Assembly: GCA_026874595.1 (NCBI GenBank)
Contig: CM049309.1
Coordinates: 242,501 to 306,500 of the forward strand
DNA length: 64,000 nucleotides
Source: Sipunculus nudus
Taxonomy: Eukaryota; Annelida; Sipuncula; Golfingiida; Sipunculidae
Direction: 5' to 3'
Part shown: piece by piece, positions 1 through 12,000 of the stretch
How the letters are laid out: every line of letters starts with the position of its first letter
Position numbering within the stretch: the stretch's first letter is position 1
Position numbers and translations under genes: made by a program
Notes under the pieces: model-generated
What the model saw: only the letters and a program-made list of their open reading frames with translations
The model's database searches: none
What the model was told of the DNA's origin: nothing

Positions 1-2627
1 AGGCTCAATATTTTTTTGATAATTTGACCATAACAAAATTGTCAACAGAAGAAAAAGAGCTATGTGAGGGACCAATAACATTAGGAGAATGTGAAAATAT
101 AATTAAAAATTTAAAAAATAATAAGTCTCCAGGAAATGATGGATTAACTATAGAATTCTATAAATATTTTTGGAACAAAATAGGTCCTTTAGTTATTAAC
201 TCGTTTAATAAATCACTTCATTTGGGGGAAATGTCTCCCTCTCAAAAGCAGTCTGTGATAACACTTATTGATAAAAAAGGTAAGGATAGATTATTAATAA
301 AAAACTGGAGACGAATTTCTCTTCTAAATAATGACTATAAAATTGCATCCAAGTTTATTGCAGAAAGAATAAAGAAAATTCTACCATCAATTATTAGTTC
401 AGATCAACATGGTTTTATTAAAGGCAGATATATAGGGGAAGCATTGAGAACAATTTTAGACACAATAGAATATCTTAAGATAATAGATCAACAAGGGATA
501 CTTCTCAGTGTGGATTTTGAAAAAGCTTTTGATTCATTGGAATGGAATTATATGATAGAGGTTTTGAAATTATTTAATTTTTGAGAAAATTTAATATCAT
601 GGGTCAAACTTTTTTACACTAACATAAGTTCATGTGTAATGAACAATGGATACTCCTCAGGTTATTTCTTAGTAGAGAGAGGTGTGCGTCAAGGGGATCC
701 ACTCTCCCCATATTTATTTATTATCTGTATTGAAATATTAGCAGAGAAAATACGACAGAATAATCAAATTAAAGGTATCCCTTTAAATAACCAGAATATT
801 CTTAAATGCGTACTTTGCGCAGATGACTTAACAGCTCTAATTAAAGATGAAAATTCAGCCGTTAAACTCATGAAATTATTATCATCATTCTCTAAAATAT
901 CTGGTCTTAAAGTAAATGAAGAAAAGTCGGAAGCAATGCAGATAGGTTCAAAACAAAATTCAAAATTTACTTCAGTTCTGAATTTGAAAGATTGTTTAAA
1001 ATTGCTTGGTGTTTATATAACAAAAAATAAAATAGATATGGCTGAAAAGAAAATTTAACCAAAACTCCTTGAAGTTAAACAAAGTTTGTACATGTGGAGG
1101 CTCAGAGATTTGACTTTGAGTGGACGAATTTATTATCAAAGTCACTTGGCTATTCAAAATTTCAGTATATTGCTTCAGTCATCGACATACCAAAAAATTA
1201 CATAAGAGAAATAGAAAGAGAGTTATTCAAATTTATATGGAAAGGGAAAAGAAAGGGGCGGATAAAACGAAGAACTTTGATGGAAGATTATGACAATGGA
1301 GGTCAGAAGATGATAAATGTACAATGTATGATAGATGCACAGAAAGTTATGTGGATAAAACGGTATGTGTATGGTGAGTGTAAACAATGGAAAGAAGTGG
1401 TAGATTTGATTTTTAAAAGGTATGGTGGACTGTCATTTCTCCTCCATTGTAATTATTCAGTTACCAGATTACAAAATTTGCAAACCTTTTATTTGGATTA
1501 ATTGAAAGTATGGGAGGATATACGTCTTAGAACAAGTAGTGAAATAGTATGGAATAATAAAAATATAATGGTAACTGGAAAAACTGTATATAATCAAAAT
1601 TTTTTGAAAGCAGGTTTGAGGTATATTACAGATTTGGTGGATCAAGATAAGAAAATCATTCCCTTTTCTGAGTGGATAAAAAGAGGTTGTAAAACTAAAT
1701 GGTATATACTCTGGAGAAGCATTATCTCTCATACCAAAACTATGATAAACCAGTTTGACACTCCCACAAATATTGAAAATATGGAAAACTTAAATTATTT
1801 TGTTAAATTCTCCAGAAAACAACTTTCAGAAATAAATGCTAAATTTATTTACTCAAACCTGCTGAGGGAAATACCAATAGAAAAGAGCGATGGAGTCAAG
1901 ATACATAGCAAAATGTATAACATTACAGATGAACAGTGGAAAAATATATATGAATTGCCAAGGAAACTCACAAGAGATAGAAAACTGCAAGAATTACAAT
2001 ATAGAATTATTCATAGGGTATTGACCTTAAATGACTGGCTGTATAAATGTAAAATAGTAGAAACTGACCAATGTTCTTTTTGTGAAGGGGAGGAGGAAAA
2101 TTTAGAACATTTCTTATTCAAGTGTGGAATTAGCAAAACATTTTGGCATGAAGTTGAAACATGTAAAATATTTTCTTTTAATATAAGATGGGCAGAATGT
2201 ATGAACAATGTTATATTGGGAATAACAGAAGAAAATAATTTAAGAAAACTGGTAAACATTGTAGTATTAATAGGGAAAAATACCTGTATGATTGTAGATT
2301 TAGTAATGTTAATCCAACTGTTCACAGCTTTATTCACAGATTGAAAAAGTACTATGATATTGAGAGAAAAATTGCAGAAAAACATGGATGTTTGACAGAA
2401 TTTCAAGAAACCTTGAAATATTGTAACTTTGATTTGATTTAAAACTAATCAACTTTAATGAAGTATATTTACATGCTCATCATAAGTTCATACATATGAA
2501 CATGAACATGCTTTAACTTGTGTATGTGTAACACTGTGTTATGTTTGTTATTTGTTCTCTGTATATGTATTTTGTCATAGTTTTGTATATGTTTATTTGT
2601 ATAATAAAATAAAAAAAAAAAAAAAAA
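1..2627 (+). mobile_element. Tx1/L1-like LINE, 5'-truncated by window edge, inactive
   Basis: The 3' half of a non-LTR retrotransposon. The reverse transcriptase region runs from about 24 to 1500 and shows landmarks of the L1/Tx1 branch: SPGNDGL, RRISLLNNDYKI, DQHGFIKGRYIGE, SVDFEKAFDSLEW, GVRQGDPLSPYLF. The C-terminal region ends at a TAA at 2440-2442. A short AT-rich 3' UTR, an AATAAA signal near 2603 and an A-run ending about 2627 mark the 3' end. It is dead. There is an in-frame TGA at 582, TAA at 1056 and TAA at 1499, frame changes near 1130 and at an A-run near 2276, and the catalytic YADD box reads CADD (about 819-830). The 5' part lies outside the window. Assignment to L1/Tx1 rests on motif style, not on an alignment. 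Confidence 0.88.
24..2442 (+). pseudogene. LINE ORF2 remnant (reverse transcriptase and C-terminal domain)
   Basis: Coding remnant of the LINE above. It stays open in one frame from 24 to 1058, broken by TGA at 582-584, which falls after FNF where relatives have a sense codon. It continues in a second frame from about 1094 to 2344, broken by TAA at 1499-1501. A one-base slip in the A-run near 2276 moves the last 55 codons to a third frame ending at 2442. A CxxC...HxxxxC zinc-knuckle-like cluster (CSFCEGEEENLEHFLFKC, about 2072-2125) sits in the C-terminal part, as in many L1/Tx1 ORF2 proteins. No function is expected. Confidence 0.85.
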
Positions 2628-3044
2628 TTATGATAAATTTTGCTATGTAGTCCAACACCAGAACCACTAGGCAGCATCTTACCTCTGTATATTACACCCA
2701 CTAGGTTACATCCTACCTCTAAATGTTAACCAATAGGCTTTATCCTACCTCTGAATATTAACCACCAGGCTACTTTGGACCTCTGCATATTAACCATTAG
2801 GCTACATCCTACCTCTGAATATTAACCACTAGGCCACATCCTACCTCTGAAAATTAACCATTAGGCAAAATTACCTCTGAATGATATCCACTAGGTTACA
2901 TCCTATCTCTGAATATTAACCACTAGGCTACATCCTACCTCTTAATATTAACCACTAGGTTACATCCTACGGCTCTGAATATTAACCTCTGGGCTACATC
3001 CCACCTCCGAAAATTAACCAGTAGGCAACATTATCTCTGAATAT

Positions 3045-3843
3045 TGTTACAGATGTCTCTTTTATGCAGCAGTCGTACATGTGTCTGTGTAGTGCTAGGA
3101 TTGTCCGTTGCCATGGGATACGTGCGAGCTGGCCTGGCCCACACATGGGGTCTGATGTGTAGAGACACACTGTTCTTTGTTTTAGTATGTTCTTTGGGCG
3201 TGTGTATTGTGTATTGCCGGGTTCTTTTGGATTGTTTGTGAAATGGAAAGTTACCGGCTTGAGGTGAAAAGTTATAAATAAGGGTCTGTGTTTAGAGCCA
3301 AGAGAGAGAGGAGAGAGACATATTCCAGTGGACAGAAGAGTGTGAGTCAGTTTTGGACCTATCCGATATTGCAGCAGTTATGACAGATTTAAATTAGTCT
3401 TCAGTTTGCATTTGAGATCACTAACAGAACTTCAATTTTGGATTACAACAAATTGATTTTGTGGTTGAATTTGGACTTATTCTCTGAGAAGATTTATGTA
3501 AACTGTTCATCTGGATTATACATTTTAAAGGACTTGTGTGTCGCTTTGACAGTGGTGGTACCCAGGTACTGTACACTTTATTTATTATACTGTGTAATTG
3601 TATTGATTTGCTATTGTACTGTTGTTATACTGTGTTGTTTTATTGATTGAGTGTATTGTAATGTTAGGGTCATTTTAAGAATAAATTATAATTATTCGCT
3701 TACAATAAAACCACTGACTTCCTTATTCATTCCTCTAGACATTTCACACTGCCTAGTGTTACAGAATCTGATTTTTTTAATCTCCATTACCAAATTTATG
3801 CTTGTCACGACTACGTGATCTGTTGAGATTAGGTTCCGTAACA
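3045..3843 (+). mobile_element. Solo LTR (Ty3/gypsy-like) with 4-bp target duplication
   Basis: The block starts TGTTACAGA and ends TTCCGTAACA, so it has TG...CA ends inside a short inverted repeat (TGTTAC/GTAACA). It is flanked by ATAT at 3041-3044 and 3844-3847. It interrupts a 32-bp minisatellite, which resumes in register afterwards. Inside are a TATA box (TATAAATA, 3273-3280) and two AATAAA signals (3680-3685, 3704-3709), the layout of a retroviral-type LTR in plus orientation. No internal gag/pol region is present, so this is a solo LTR left by LTR-LTR recombination. A short open stretch inside (3044-3241) is not a gene. The superfamily is inferred from the TGTTACA-type end and TSD length. 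Confidence 0.82.
3273..3280 (+). promoter_or_regulatory. TATA box of the solo LTR
   Basis: TATAAATA followed by AGGGTCTGTG, in the expected place within the LTR and upstream of its polyadenylation signals. Whether it is still active is unknown. Confidence 0.45.
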
Positions 3844-4810
3844 ATATTAACCACTAGGTTACATCCAACCTCTGAATATTAACCACTAGGCTACAGCCTA
3901 ACTCTGCATATTAAACACTAGGCTACATCCTACCTCGGTATATAACTTGGTAGTTATTATTTCTTCATGTAATGAGTCTAAAGGATTAAAAGAGATGATC
4001 ATATCATTGTATCCCAAGAAAAAGTAGGGGGATACTATGTTTTCATGCGGGTCTGGCCCCTGTGCTGGCACCGCATATAAATCTTGTTAGCACGATAATA
4101 AAAAAATATTTCACGGATCTTTACCAAACTTGGTATATGTATAGATATGGGTGAGAGGACAAGGCCTATTTAAAATGAGGTCATGACCTTTACTAGGAGA
4201 GTGTCTTTTACCTTCAATAGGTCCAGTTTTGGGGAAAATCACACAAATCCTAAATATCTCAAGAAATCTTGGATAGATTGATCCAAAAATCAAGTTGATC
4301 GAAGATTATGGATAGGGTTGTCATGTTCCAAAAACTGGTGGCGCCATCTATAATATTCTTTACTTATTTTTGTGCCCTTTAATACCCCCAAAATTGCCAC
4401 TTGACAGTACTGTGAGCATTATTATTCAAAAACTGATGGACAGATTTTTTTTATATTATGCATATACATAGACATGGGTGATTGGATGATGTTTATTTAA
4501 ATTTGGGGGTCATGACCTTTCCTATGAGAGTGGCCTTGACCTTGAATATTCCCATATATGGTGGAAAAATCACACAAATCATTAATATCTCAACAAGGGA
4601 TGCATGGATTGGTCCAAAAATCAACTTGACTGAAGATCTTAGATACTGTTGTCATATACCCGAAACTGGTGGGGCCACCTGTTATTCTTTTACTTGTTTT
4701 TGTGCCGTTTAATACCCCCATCATTGCCACTTAACAGTACTGTGACCATTATAAGTCAAAAACTAATGGACAGATTTTTTTCATATTATGCATATACGTA
4801 GACATGGGTT

Positions 4811-5610
4811 ATAGATAGATAGGTAGATAGATAGAAGTTTATTTCAGGCCACAGCCCATATAAAATAGTACAGTAAAATGGTATAGTATAGTAAAATAAG
4901 ATACAATTAAAAACATTATGATGCATCATTAGATATTCACACTTCTATTCATGATATAGACATTCATTCCAGTGTGTTTGTATTCTACCAGCTTGTACAT
5001 TCATGTTGTTTACAAGACAGCGTATGAGAGGATTGGCTGAGCATTCAGTTCGTCTAATAAAAGCGAAGATACATTTCCTCAACACAGCCTCGAAATTATT
5101 AAAACCATGTTTCACAAACATAAGACTAGCACTATCATTCCGTTGATAACCTAATAATTTACAGTGCACATTATTGAATGCAACACGTAATTTATTGAAA
5201 CAAGACGAACTATAATCAGTCCATAGAAACGGGCAGTAAAAAGCGAGACAGTAACTTTTGAACAGCTGAATTTTGACAGCGTTGGTACAATGGGAAAAGT
5301 CACGTAAAAGTATATTAGAGCGTACATACAAAAGTCTCGTTTGACGCATCATATCGTCATCATCTTTACAACTGTCACTGAATATATAACCAAGATACTT
5401 TGCATTTTTTGCATATTCGATTGGTGTGTCATCAATACTAACACTAGGGCAAGTTAATTTACATTTTCTGGGTTTTAATACCATATACAACGTTTTGGCA
5501 GGATTAAGCGAGATATTGTGTGACTATAAGACACACAAACATCTAAGAGTTTCTGCAAGCCTGATGGACTAGGTGCAACAAGACAAATATCATCAGTGTA
5601 AATTAAATGG
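4811..5610 (-). mobile_element. CR1/L2-like LINE fragment, 5'-truncated, inactive
   Basis: On the minus strand this encodes the end of a reverse transcriptase. A box reading LIYTDDICLVAPSPSG lies near 5560-5610, so the catalytic YADD is YTDD. A frame break follows near 5490-5520. The C-terminal stretch runs from 5490 down to 4945 (YLGYIFSD, DDDMMRQTRLLYVRSNILLR, KLRVAFNNVH), a conserved block of CR1/L2/Jockey-type LINEs. The 3' end on this strand is a (TCTA)n tail at about 4811-4840, typical of CR1/L2 elements. It interrupts a family F tandem unit. The exact clade is inferred. Confidence 0.8.
4945..5490 (-). pseudogene. C-terminal RT fragment of the CR1/L2-like LINE
   Basis: A 181-codon open stretch ending at a stop at 4945. 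It carries the thumb and C-terminal region of a CR1/L2-type reverse transcriptase (KYLGYIFSDSCKDDDD, RQTRLLYVRSN, LFKSYCLAFYCPFLW). The palm motif lies upstream in another frame, so the protein is broken. It has no start context of its own and is not a host gene. Confidence 0.78.
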
Positions 5611-5821
5611 TTTGGAATGATGTATATATAAATTGGGGTCATCACCTTTTCTATGAGAGTGACCTTTTTTATGAGAGTGGTCTGATATTAATTGTTGCTG
5701 AAGATGGGGGGGCCTATTCTTAAAGGAGGGGGATTGATTGTCTGGGGATACTATGGCACCTTGGGTGCCACTGCCAAGAAATATCTAGTTGTTATATGAA
5801 GGCATTCTCCTTGCATATCAG

Positions 5822-6004
5822 GTCTTACTGGGTGAGCGACATGAAATGGACCTACAAGGACTTGTTTCTGGTGTGCATACTGAAGCAGGGAACTGTTTGC
5901 ATTCTTAGCCGCTTGGGGGAGCCACTAGTGCTGCAGACTTTTGGTTGTTCGATGGACATGGGACCAAAACACTATCTGCCACTTCATCCCCTCATACAAG
6001 TTCA
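5822..6004 (+). CDS. CPLANE1: CPLANE1 exon e1 (internal)
   Basis: The exon starts with the last base of an Arg codon after the acceptor TTGCATATCAG and ends two bases into a codon before a perfect donor GTAAGT (6005). It encodes SYWVSDMKWTYKDLFLVCIL, then KQG, TFGCSMDMGP and LPLHPLIQV. This matches the vertebrate block RSYWVGD..WT...LFL.C.LK.G in the N-terminal half of the protein, before the MRQRFS block. Only 33 bp separate the acceptor from the end of the family F element upstream. The preceding exon is not in the window. Confidence 0.93.
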
Positions 6005-9000
6005 GTAAGTGTTTATTAAATTTGCCACAAACTTTCACAATAAAGTATTGCTCAGACACTCTTGTGCAGTTTTATATCATAACGAAATAAGTTAAAATTA
6101 AGTGAAATGTACCATTTAAAAATAATTTTGTGAATTTCAAGGCATTAGCCTTTTGTTTAATGAGTACATTGTGTTATGTTCTTTAAAGACAGTAATTCTA
6201 TGAAATATTACATTGGAAATAATGTTTATATTGATATTAAGGGATTGTTTATTTTATTGATAGATCATAGATCTATTAATTAACTTTTTTTAAAATCTGA
6301 ATTGTTCTTTTGTACACTGTTTGATGTTTATACCAGAAAATGATGCAATATTAAGCCATGGAGGTATTGTAAGCCACACTGTATATTGAATTTTCAGAGC
6401 CAGGGCTAAGGTAATACAGAGCGAGGACAATGATTGGTCTGTTTCATCAGATGCTGATCTCATGCGACAGCGTTTCTCTGTTGCCATTCACCCAAGACAT
6501 CCAGTAGTTCTTTGCTCTGATGGATACATGGTAACAGTCATGCAGTTGCCAGGGGAGATAACTTGTTTATCAATCATCAAGGGACTTGCAGTTGAATCAG
6601 ACAAACACCTCCGAAAGCTGAGAGAATGTCAGAAACTACGTATGACCCTATTTGACACTTTACGTGCACAGGGGAAGATTGGTCGCAAAACAGGTCGCAC
6701 TGAAAAAACTCGAAAAGTCACGTTCAACATTCGCAGAAATTTACCAAATCTGAATAATCAGCCAACAGGTCCAACACAGTCTGTGTTCCGCTTTGAGCAG
6801 GATCCTGCAAATGATCGCTTAAATGAGACTCAGGAAAGTGATATTGCCGATTTTGCATCTTCACAAGTTGTTGGAGCTGGTCTTGACATGAGTGGTGGTA
6901 GAATTTTGTTTGGGGATGTGGAGAATCTGAATACAACGTTGGATGTTAAGGCCATGTATAATGATGACCAGATGACCACAGGTCAGCATCTGATTGAGCT
7001 GCAGAAGGTGCTGGTGCTGGCATGGTCTTTAGCTGCTTCACATGTAGGGCTGTGGGCAGAGGAACATGAGCTGGCAATGGAACACATCCTGCATAACATT
7101 AACAAAATGTTCCATGTCATATTGACAAGTGATGAAACAGTGTTGCGAGAACACAACAATATTAACCGAGGAGCTTCCTCTGCAGAAAACTTGTCCCAGT
7201 TGACATTGGTGCTAAATCTGTACAAACTCCTGCTGCATCTCTCAAAACTTGATGCAGTTAGTCAGCATTTGCTTGTCAGCCTGTTAAGACTAGCTCATGG
7301 AACCATCCGTCTGTTGCTAGGCAACAAGGAAGTGGGTTACGGGCAGCCACGTTTACAAACTTTGCATGGGTGCTATTCAGTACTTCAGTATACAGAGTCT
7401 GAGCTCAGTAGAATATATACACTAATTCCTGGTCAGTTCATGGGCTGCACTGTGCCAGATCAACTCCAACAGATGCACTCTGAACTTAGAGGCCCTGTCA
7501 TTATGTGCTCAGGATCAAGCCAGGAACTGTGTGAGGAGCGTACCTGGTCAAAAGAGGCAGCAGTCAGAAATGATCGATGGCCACACTGGAACTGTACTGG
7601 AGGAAAGTGAGTCTGATATTGTCATCAGGATTTGTTTTGATGTATATCTTTTAATAAGCCATGTTTAAATGTTATGATTCTGATTTTTTTATAGTGTCAT
7701 ATTTTCACCTAGTATCATTTTTATGACTCCCTTGCTGGAAAGCATTTTTGGGTTAGACAATTGTTCACAATTGCATGTAACATTCCAGAATGGTGCATCA
7801 GATTTCTGATCCTAGAAATTTTATGCTAATTACATGATGATAATGGTCTTAATTGTAGCTTTTTTGAGCAGTTACTCACAAGGTTAGAACAGGGTCATTT
7901 TAATATATAGTAGCAATTGTTGATAAGGAGTTGTTAAAAATTATAACATTGGTGAAAAGACAAGTTTAGAATAACATGACATAATTCAATTCAGTCAACA
8001 GTTATGAAAGTTCTAGTAGGGACTACCTGGTACATCTGCCATCACTTGTTAACAAGGGGTCTTTTAAGTTGACTTAATCAGCTTCCCACTGTGCTTCCAC
8101 CTCACTTTGTTGTTCAGTGATATTCCCAATTGAGGCTGTTGAAATGTGTTGTCTCATGATATAATTTGTGTGATGACATGTTAGGATACATAATATGATG
8201 CATATATTGTGTCTTGTGCTTGTAGTTAAAAGGTTAATAATATCCTCTTATCAAATGTAATGGCAAACTACAAAGATAATCCAGTATTCACCCTGCCATA
8301 TCCATTATGCATCAAAGTGACAATAATGCTTCTGAACATCTCTGTCTATTGGTCTATGTGGCAATCCGGTCGCATACACCTCATCCCTGCCCAATGAAGA
8401 TGCTAGCAGTAAGAGACTTATCAACTGTGTTGCATCATTTTCCATCAGATCATCAAATATTGTCCACAATTTGATACAAAGAGAGCTAATGATACCAAGT
8501 TATTATTTGAATTTGTGATATTGTATCACTGAATTCTGTTTTTCATATACAAATTCAAGTATAATGTTGAAGTCTCAGTTTAACAATTTATAAAAAAAAA
8601 AACATGTATAATGGGTTTTTCTTGATTTTCAGATTAGCCTTCAGTTGGAAACTTTTGTACCGTCATGTGGCACAGCTGTATGTGACAGATGTGAAGACAA
8701 ACAAGGGCAGGGACCACCTGAAGCCCGTCCTGAGACTGGTAGCTGCCATTCAAGTCAAGCTTCTAGGTCATGGCCAGGTTATTCCTACAAAACGCAAGGC
8801 CAAGGTCACTCAAGGTCAGGCCTTGAATGTACTTGATAATCAGTGGTTGATAACTAGATGAAATAGCTCAAGGTGATCTCAGTTTGGTGCATAGAATAAA
8901 CATAGAATAAAAAGTAAAAAAGAGATCAAACATAGAACAAACAGTAGCCTGTAATGACATGTAGTGGGAGAAGCAAACACTAGAAGTAAATATAAATGAC

Positions 9001-12000
9001 ATTATTCAGGAAATGTTCAATTAATTATTTTACTTGATTGATTTATGGATCAGTTTTTAAATTGTTATCTTTGGCATTGTCAGGAGTAAGTGGTGTCATG
9101 GTGCTGTCTGGTTCTGGTTTAAAGTTTCCATTGAGACGGACACATTACGTTCCTACATTGTTCCCAGTCCATTGACCTATTTTTTATATTGATTCTTTCC
9201 CTCTGATTCAATTCTCAATTTATTATTACTTTAGTCGTAAATTTCAGACTTTTCTTAAAATAAAAGTATAACTATTTTACCACAATGGATATTAATTAAT
9301 TTTAACAAGTAAAGGAACAATGAAGCTCACCCTCTTATTTCTTGCCACAGTACTTGTTTCTGTGCGGGTCGAGTGGTCTAGGTCTAACACACATACATGA
9401 GGAATAGCTTTGACATAACGGCATGATCTGTCAAATTTGACTCCTCAGAAGGGGCCTGGGGTGGCACATACCAAAAAAGAGAGTTGAAAGAAAGAATTCA
9501 AAGGTTAAGAATCATTTACAATTTAATTGAGGGGTTGCAGTTTAATGCATCAATTATTTATATTGATGTTGTTTTCAGGTACCCGTCTTGGAATTAATGG
9601 ACACCTGATGAATGCTACAGATTCCTGGGTACAGCAGCTAGTGAACACTTCAGGTAAATATAAATTATATAGTAATATATAATAATGTATAAGGGCTTTC
9701 AGGAATGCAGGGATAAGCTTATGTGATGCTCATAATTAATTTTGGACACTTGGTTCTTGTCCCTAGGGGCATCCCGTCAGTTGTGCAGATTTCAAGTTTT
9801 AGGACTAAGGGGATCAAAGCTGGCTCTTGTAGCAGTCACCTGCCATTGCTGACAACCTCAAACAACAATTCAAAACTGAACTTTGTATTTCATTTTAAGC
9901 AGATAATCATATAATGACACAATATATTACCATATAATGATGTAAATACAAGAAAAATTAATTTTACATCACCCTGCAAAATATATAATGATCCCCTTCC
10001 TTGGGATGCATCCAAAATCCAATGCAATTCTCTGAAATTTGGGACTGAGCATTCCTGACTCTCCATGACCTCCACACACACAAAAAACAATTTATTGAAT
10101 CTATTTATCCTGTAATGCCATTTATTACTGTAAAACATCCTTGATCTATTGATTGATTCAGTGCAGGAAAATGACTTTTTTTCCTGTATCATTCCTTTTA
10201 AGACCCTCCATGCATATTTTGGACAATTGTTAGACTGAGAAATACTCTAGTATGATGTAACCTTATGTGAAAGCATTTTTATGCCCCCGCCACAAAGTGG
10301 CCGGGGCATATAGTTTTACCCATGTCCGTCATTCCGTCATTCTGAAATCAAACAGTTGTACGGACTTTTTTTCGCAATGCTTGCAGATATTGGCCTGATT
10401 TTTGGTGTGTGGGCAGATATGGACCAGTTACAGATCGAGTTCGCGTTTCGTCCTGGTTGACTTACTTTTGAACGTTTTACGCCTCTTTAACTTAGAAAAT
10501 TTCATGAAAAATAGAAATTTTCATGACAAATACACATGTATGGACTTTTTAGCTCAGCTGACTATAAGTCATCTGAGCTATAGTCGTGGTCCATTGTCCG
10601 TCGTCCGTCCGTCTGTCCGTCCGTCCGTCCGTAGATGTGGCACGTTTTGAAACCGTAAGACCTAGGAATCCAAAATTCAGCATAATGTTAGATGTCCCCA
10701 AGATCTCCTACCAAGCCGAAAACTGGGTCTTTGCGACTTCGTTCCTTTGAGAAATTAAGGAAAAACCTCAATTTTTTATTAAAATCCTATTTTCACACTT
10801 CAGGACTGCCTAATATCAAAACCACTCATCTGTTTTTCCTCATATTTACCATAAATAATCCTCTATATGGTTCCTATGTACATGCCAGAAATTATGTCTG
10901 TATTTTATAATTTAAAAAAGTTATGGGCCCAAACATAATGCATTTTGTAAATAATCAGGAAAAAAATTTGATCACTTAACACAAAACTTGTTAAAGCTAA
11001 GCACTTTTTTTCCAGTAATATAACTTTTATTAATCAAAATTAAATTGTATACCCAAAATTTGATCAAAATCTTTTAAATTTTTTGAAATATTAGCAAAAA
11101 TAAAAAAATTGGTACCTTAAACTTTGCCCAACTTTGACCATGGCACGTTTTTTTCCTGTAACTGCTGTGGATTTAATTTTCAAAGCATGTTTTTGTTAGC
11201 ATTTCAACTGTTAACATTTAAAATTTGAAACCAGTTGATCAAAAACTTTAGATTTTATTCAAGTTTTCAAGCACCATGTCACATATTGTTTACATCAACC
11301 TAGTGTTATGCAGTTTGCTAGAGCTCAGCTCCCCAGCTTCAGCTCTAAGTTCCTTAAATTAGGCATACAGTAAGATGTCTCCAAAATCCCCTACCATGCC
11401 AAGAATTTGGTCACCAGAACTTAATTCCTTCGAGATATTTATGAAAAACTTCATTTTTTCATTAAAAACCCTTTGTTACACTTCAGGACTGCCTAGTATC
11501 AAAACCACTGATCTGACTTTGATCATATATAATATACATATTTTTCTATACATTCGCTATGCACATGCCAGAAACGATGTCAGTATTGCGTAATTGTTTT
11601 AAGTTATGTGCCCAAACAAAATTGACTTTGTAAAAAATCAGGAAAAATATTTACTCAGGTTTCATGAAAATTATTGAAGCTAGAGAATTTTTTTTGAGTA
11701 TATAACTTTGTTTAATTAAGATTCAATTGTATACCCAAAATTAGATCTGTATTTTGTAAATTTTATAAGTTATTAGCATAAACATAAAATCAGTACCTGA
11801 AATTTTACCCAACTTTGACCATGGCTCATTTTTTCCCTGTGAGTACTGTTGATTTAATTTTCTCAGAATGTAAACATAAGTATTTAATGTGTTTAAATCT
11901 GAAATTTGAAACTAAAAGGTTGAAAATTAGGCTAGTTATTGAATTTTATCTTGAGGGTCTATCGTAGTCACTTGCTTTGTTCCAGATGCAGGTAGGCCAC

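Larger units (their letters stand above)
2645..3950. repeat. 32-bp minisatellite, interrupted by a solo LTR
   Basis: Diverged copies of a unit of about 32 bp (core CCACTAGGCTACATCCTACC, then TCTGAATATTAA) fill about 2645-3044 and resume at 3844-3950. The two blocks were one array before the LTR at 3045-3843 entered it. Confidence 0.85.
4009..5788 (+). mobile_element. Helitron-like element, family F, with nested LINE
   Basis: The 5' end begins GTATCCC and folds back on GGGATAC about 11 bases later, followed by TATGTTTTC as in family D. The core has tandem units of about 331 bp (compare 4333 with 4664 and 4439 with 4770). Each unit has a GGTGG-type palindrome near AAACTGGTGGCGCCATC. An inverted copy of the 5' end (GGGATAC) lies at 5745-5751. 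It is followed by a perfect 3' hairpin (GGCACC, loop TTG, GGTGCC) and the terminus CTAG at 5785-5788 before T. A LINE fragment (4811-5610) sits in the third unit. No transposase is present, so the element is non-autonomous. Confidence 0.65.

Noticed and set aside
3044-3241. Short Cys- and Leu-rich open frame as a secreted or membrane peptide
   Set aside because: It lies wholly inside the solo LTR and upstream of its TATA box.
8805-8806. Alternative donor of e3 after AAG
   Set aside because: Its phase 0 junction to e4 reads a stop within ten codons. The donor at 8815 keeps the frame.
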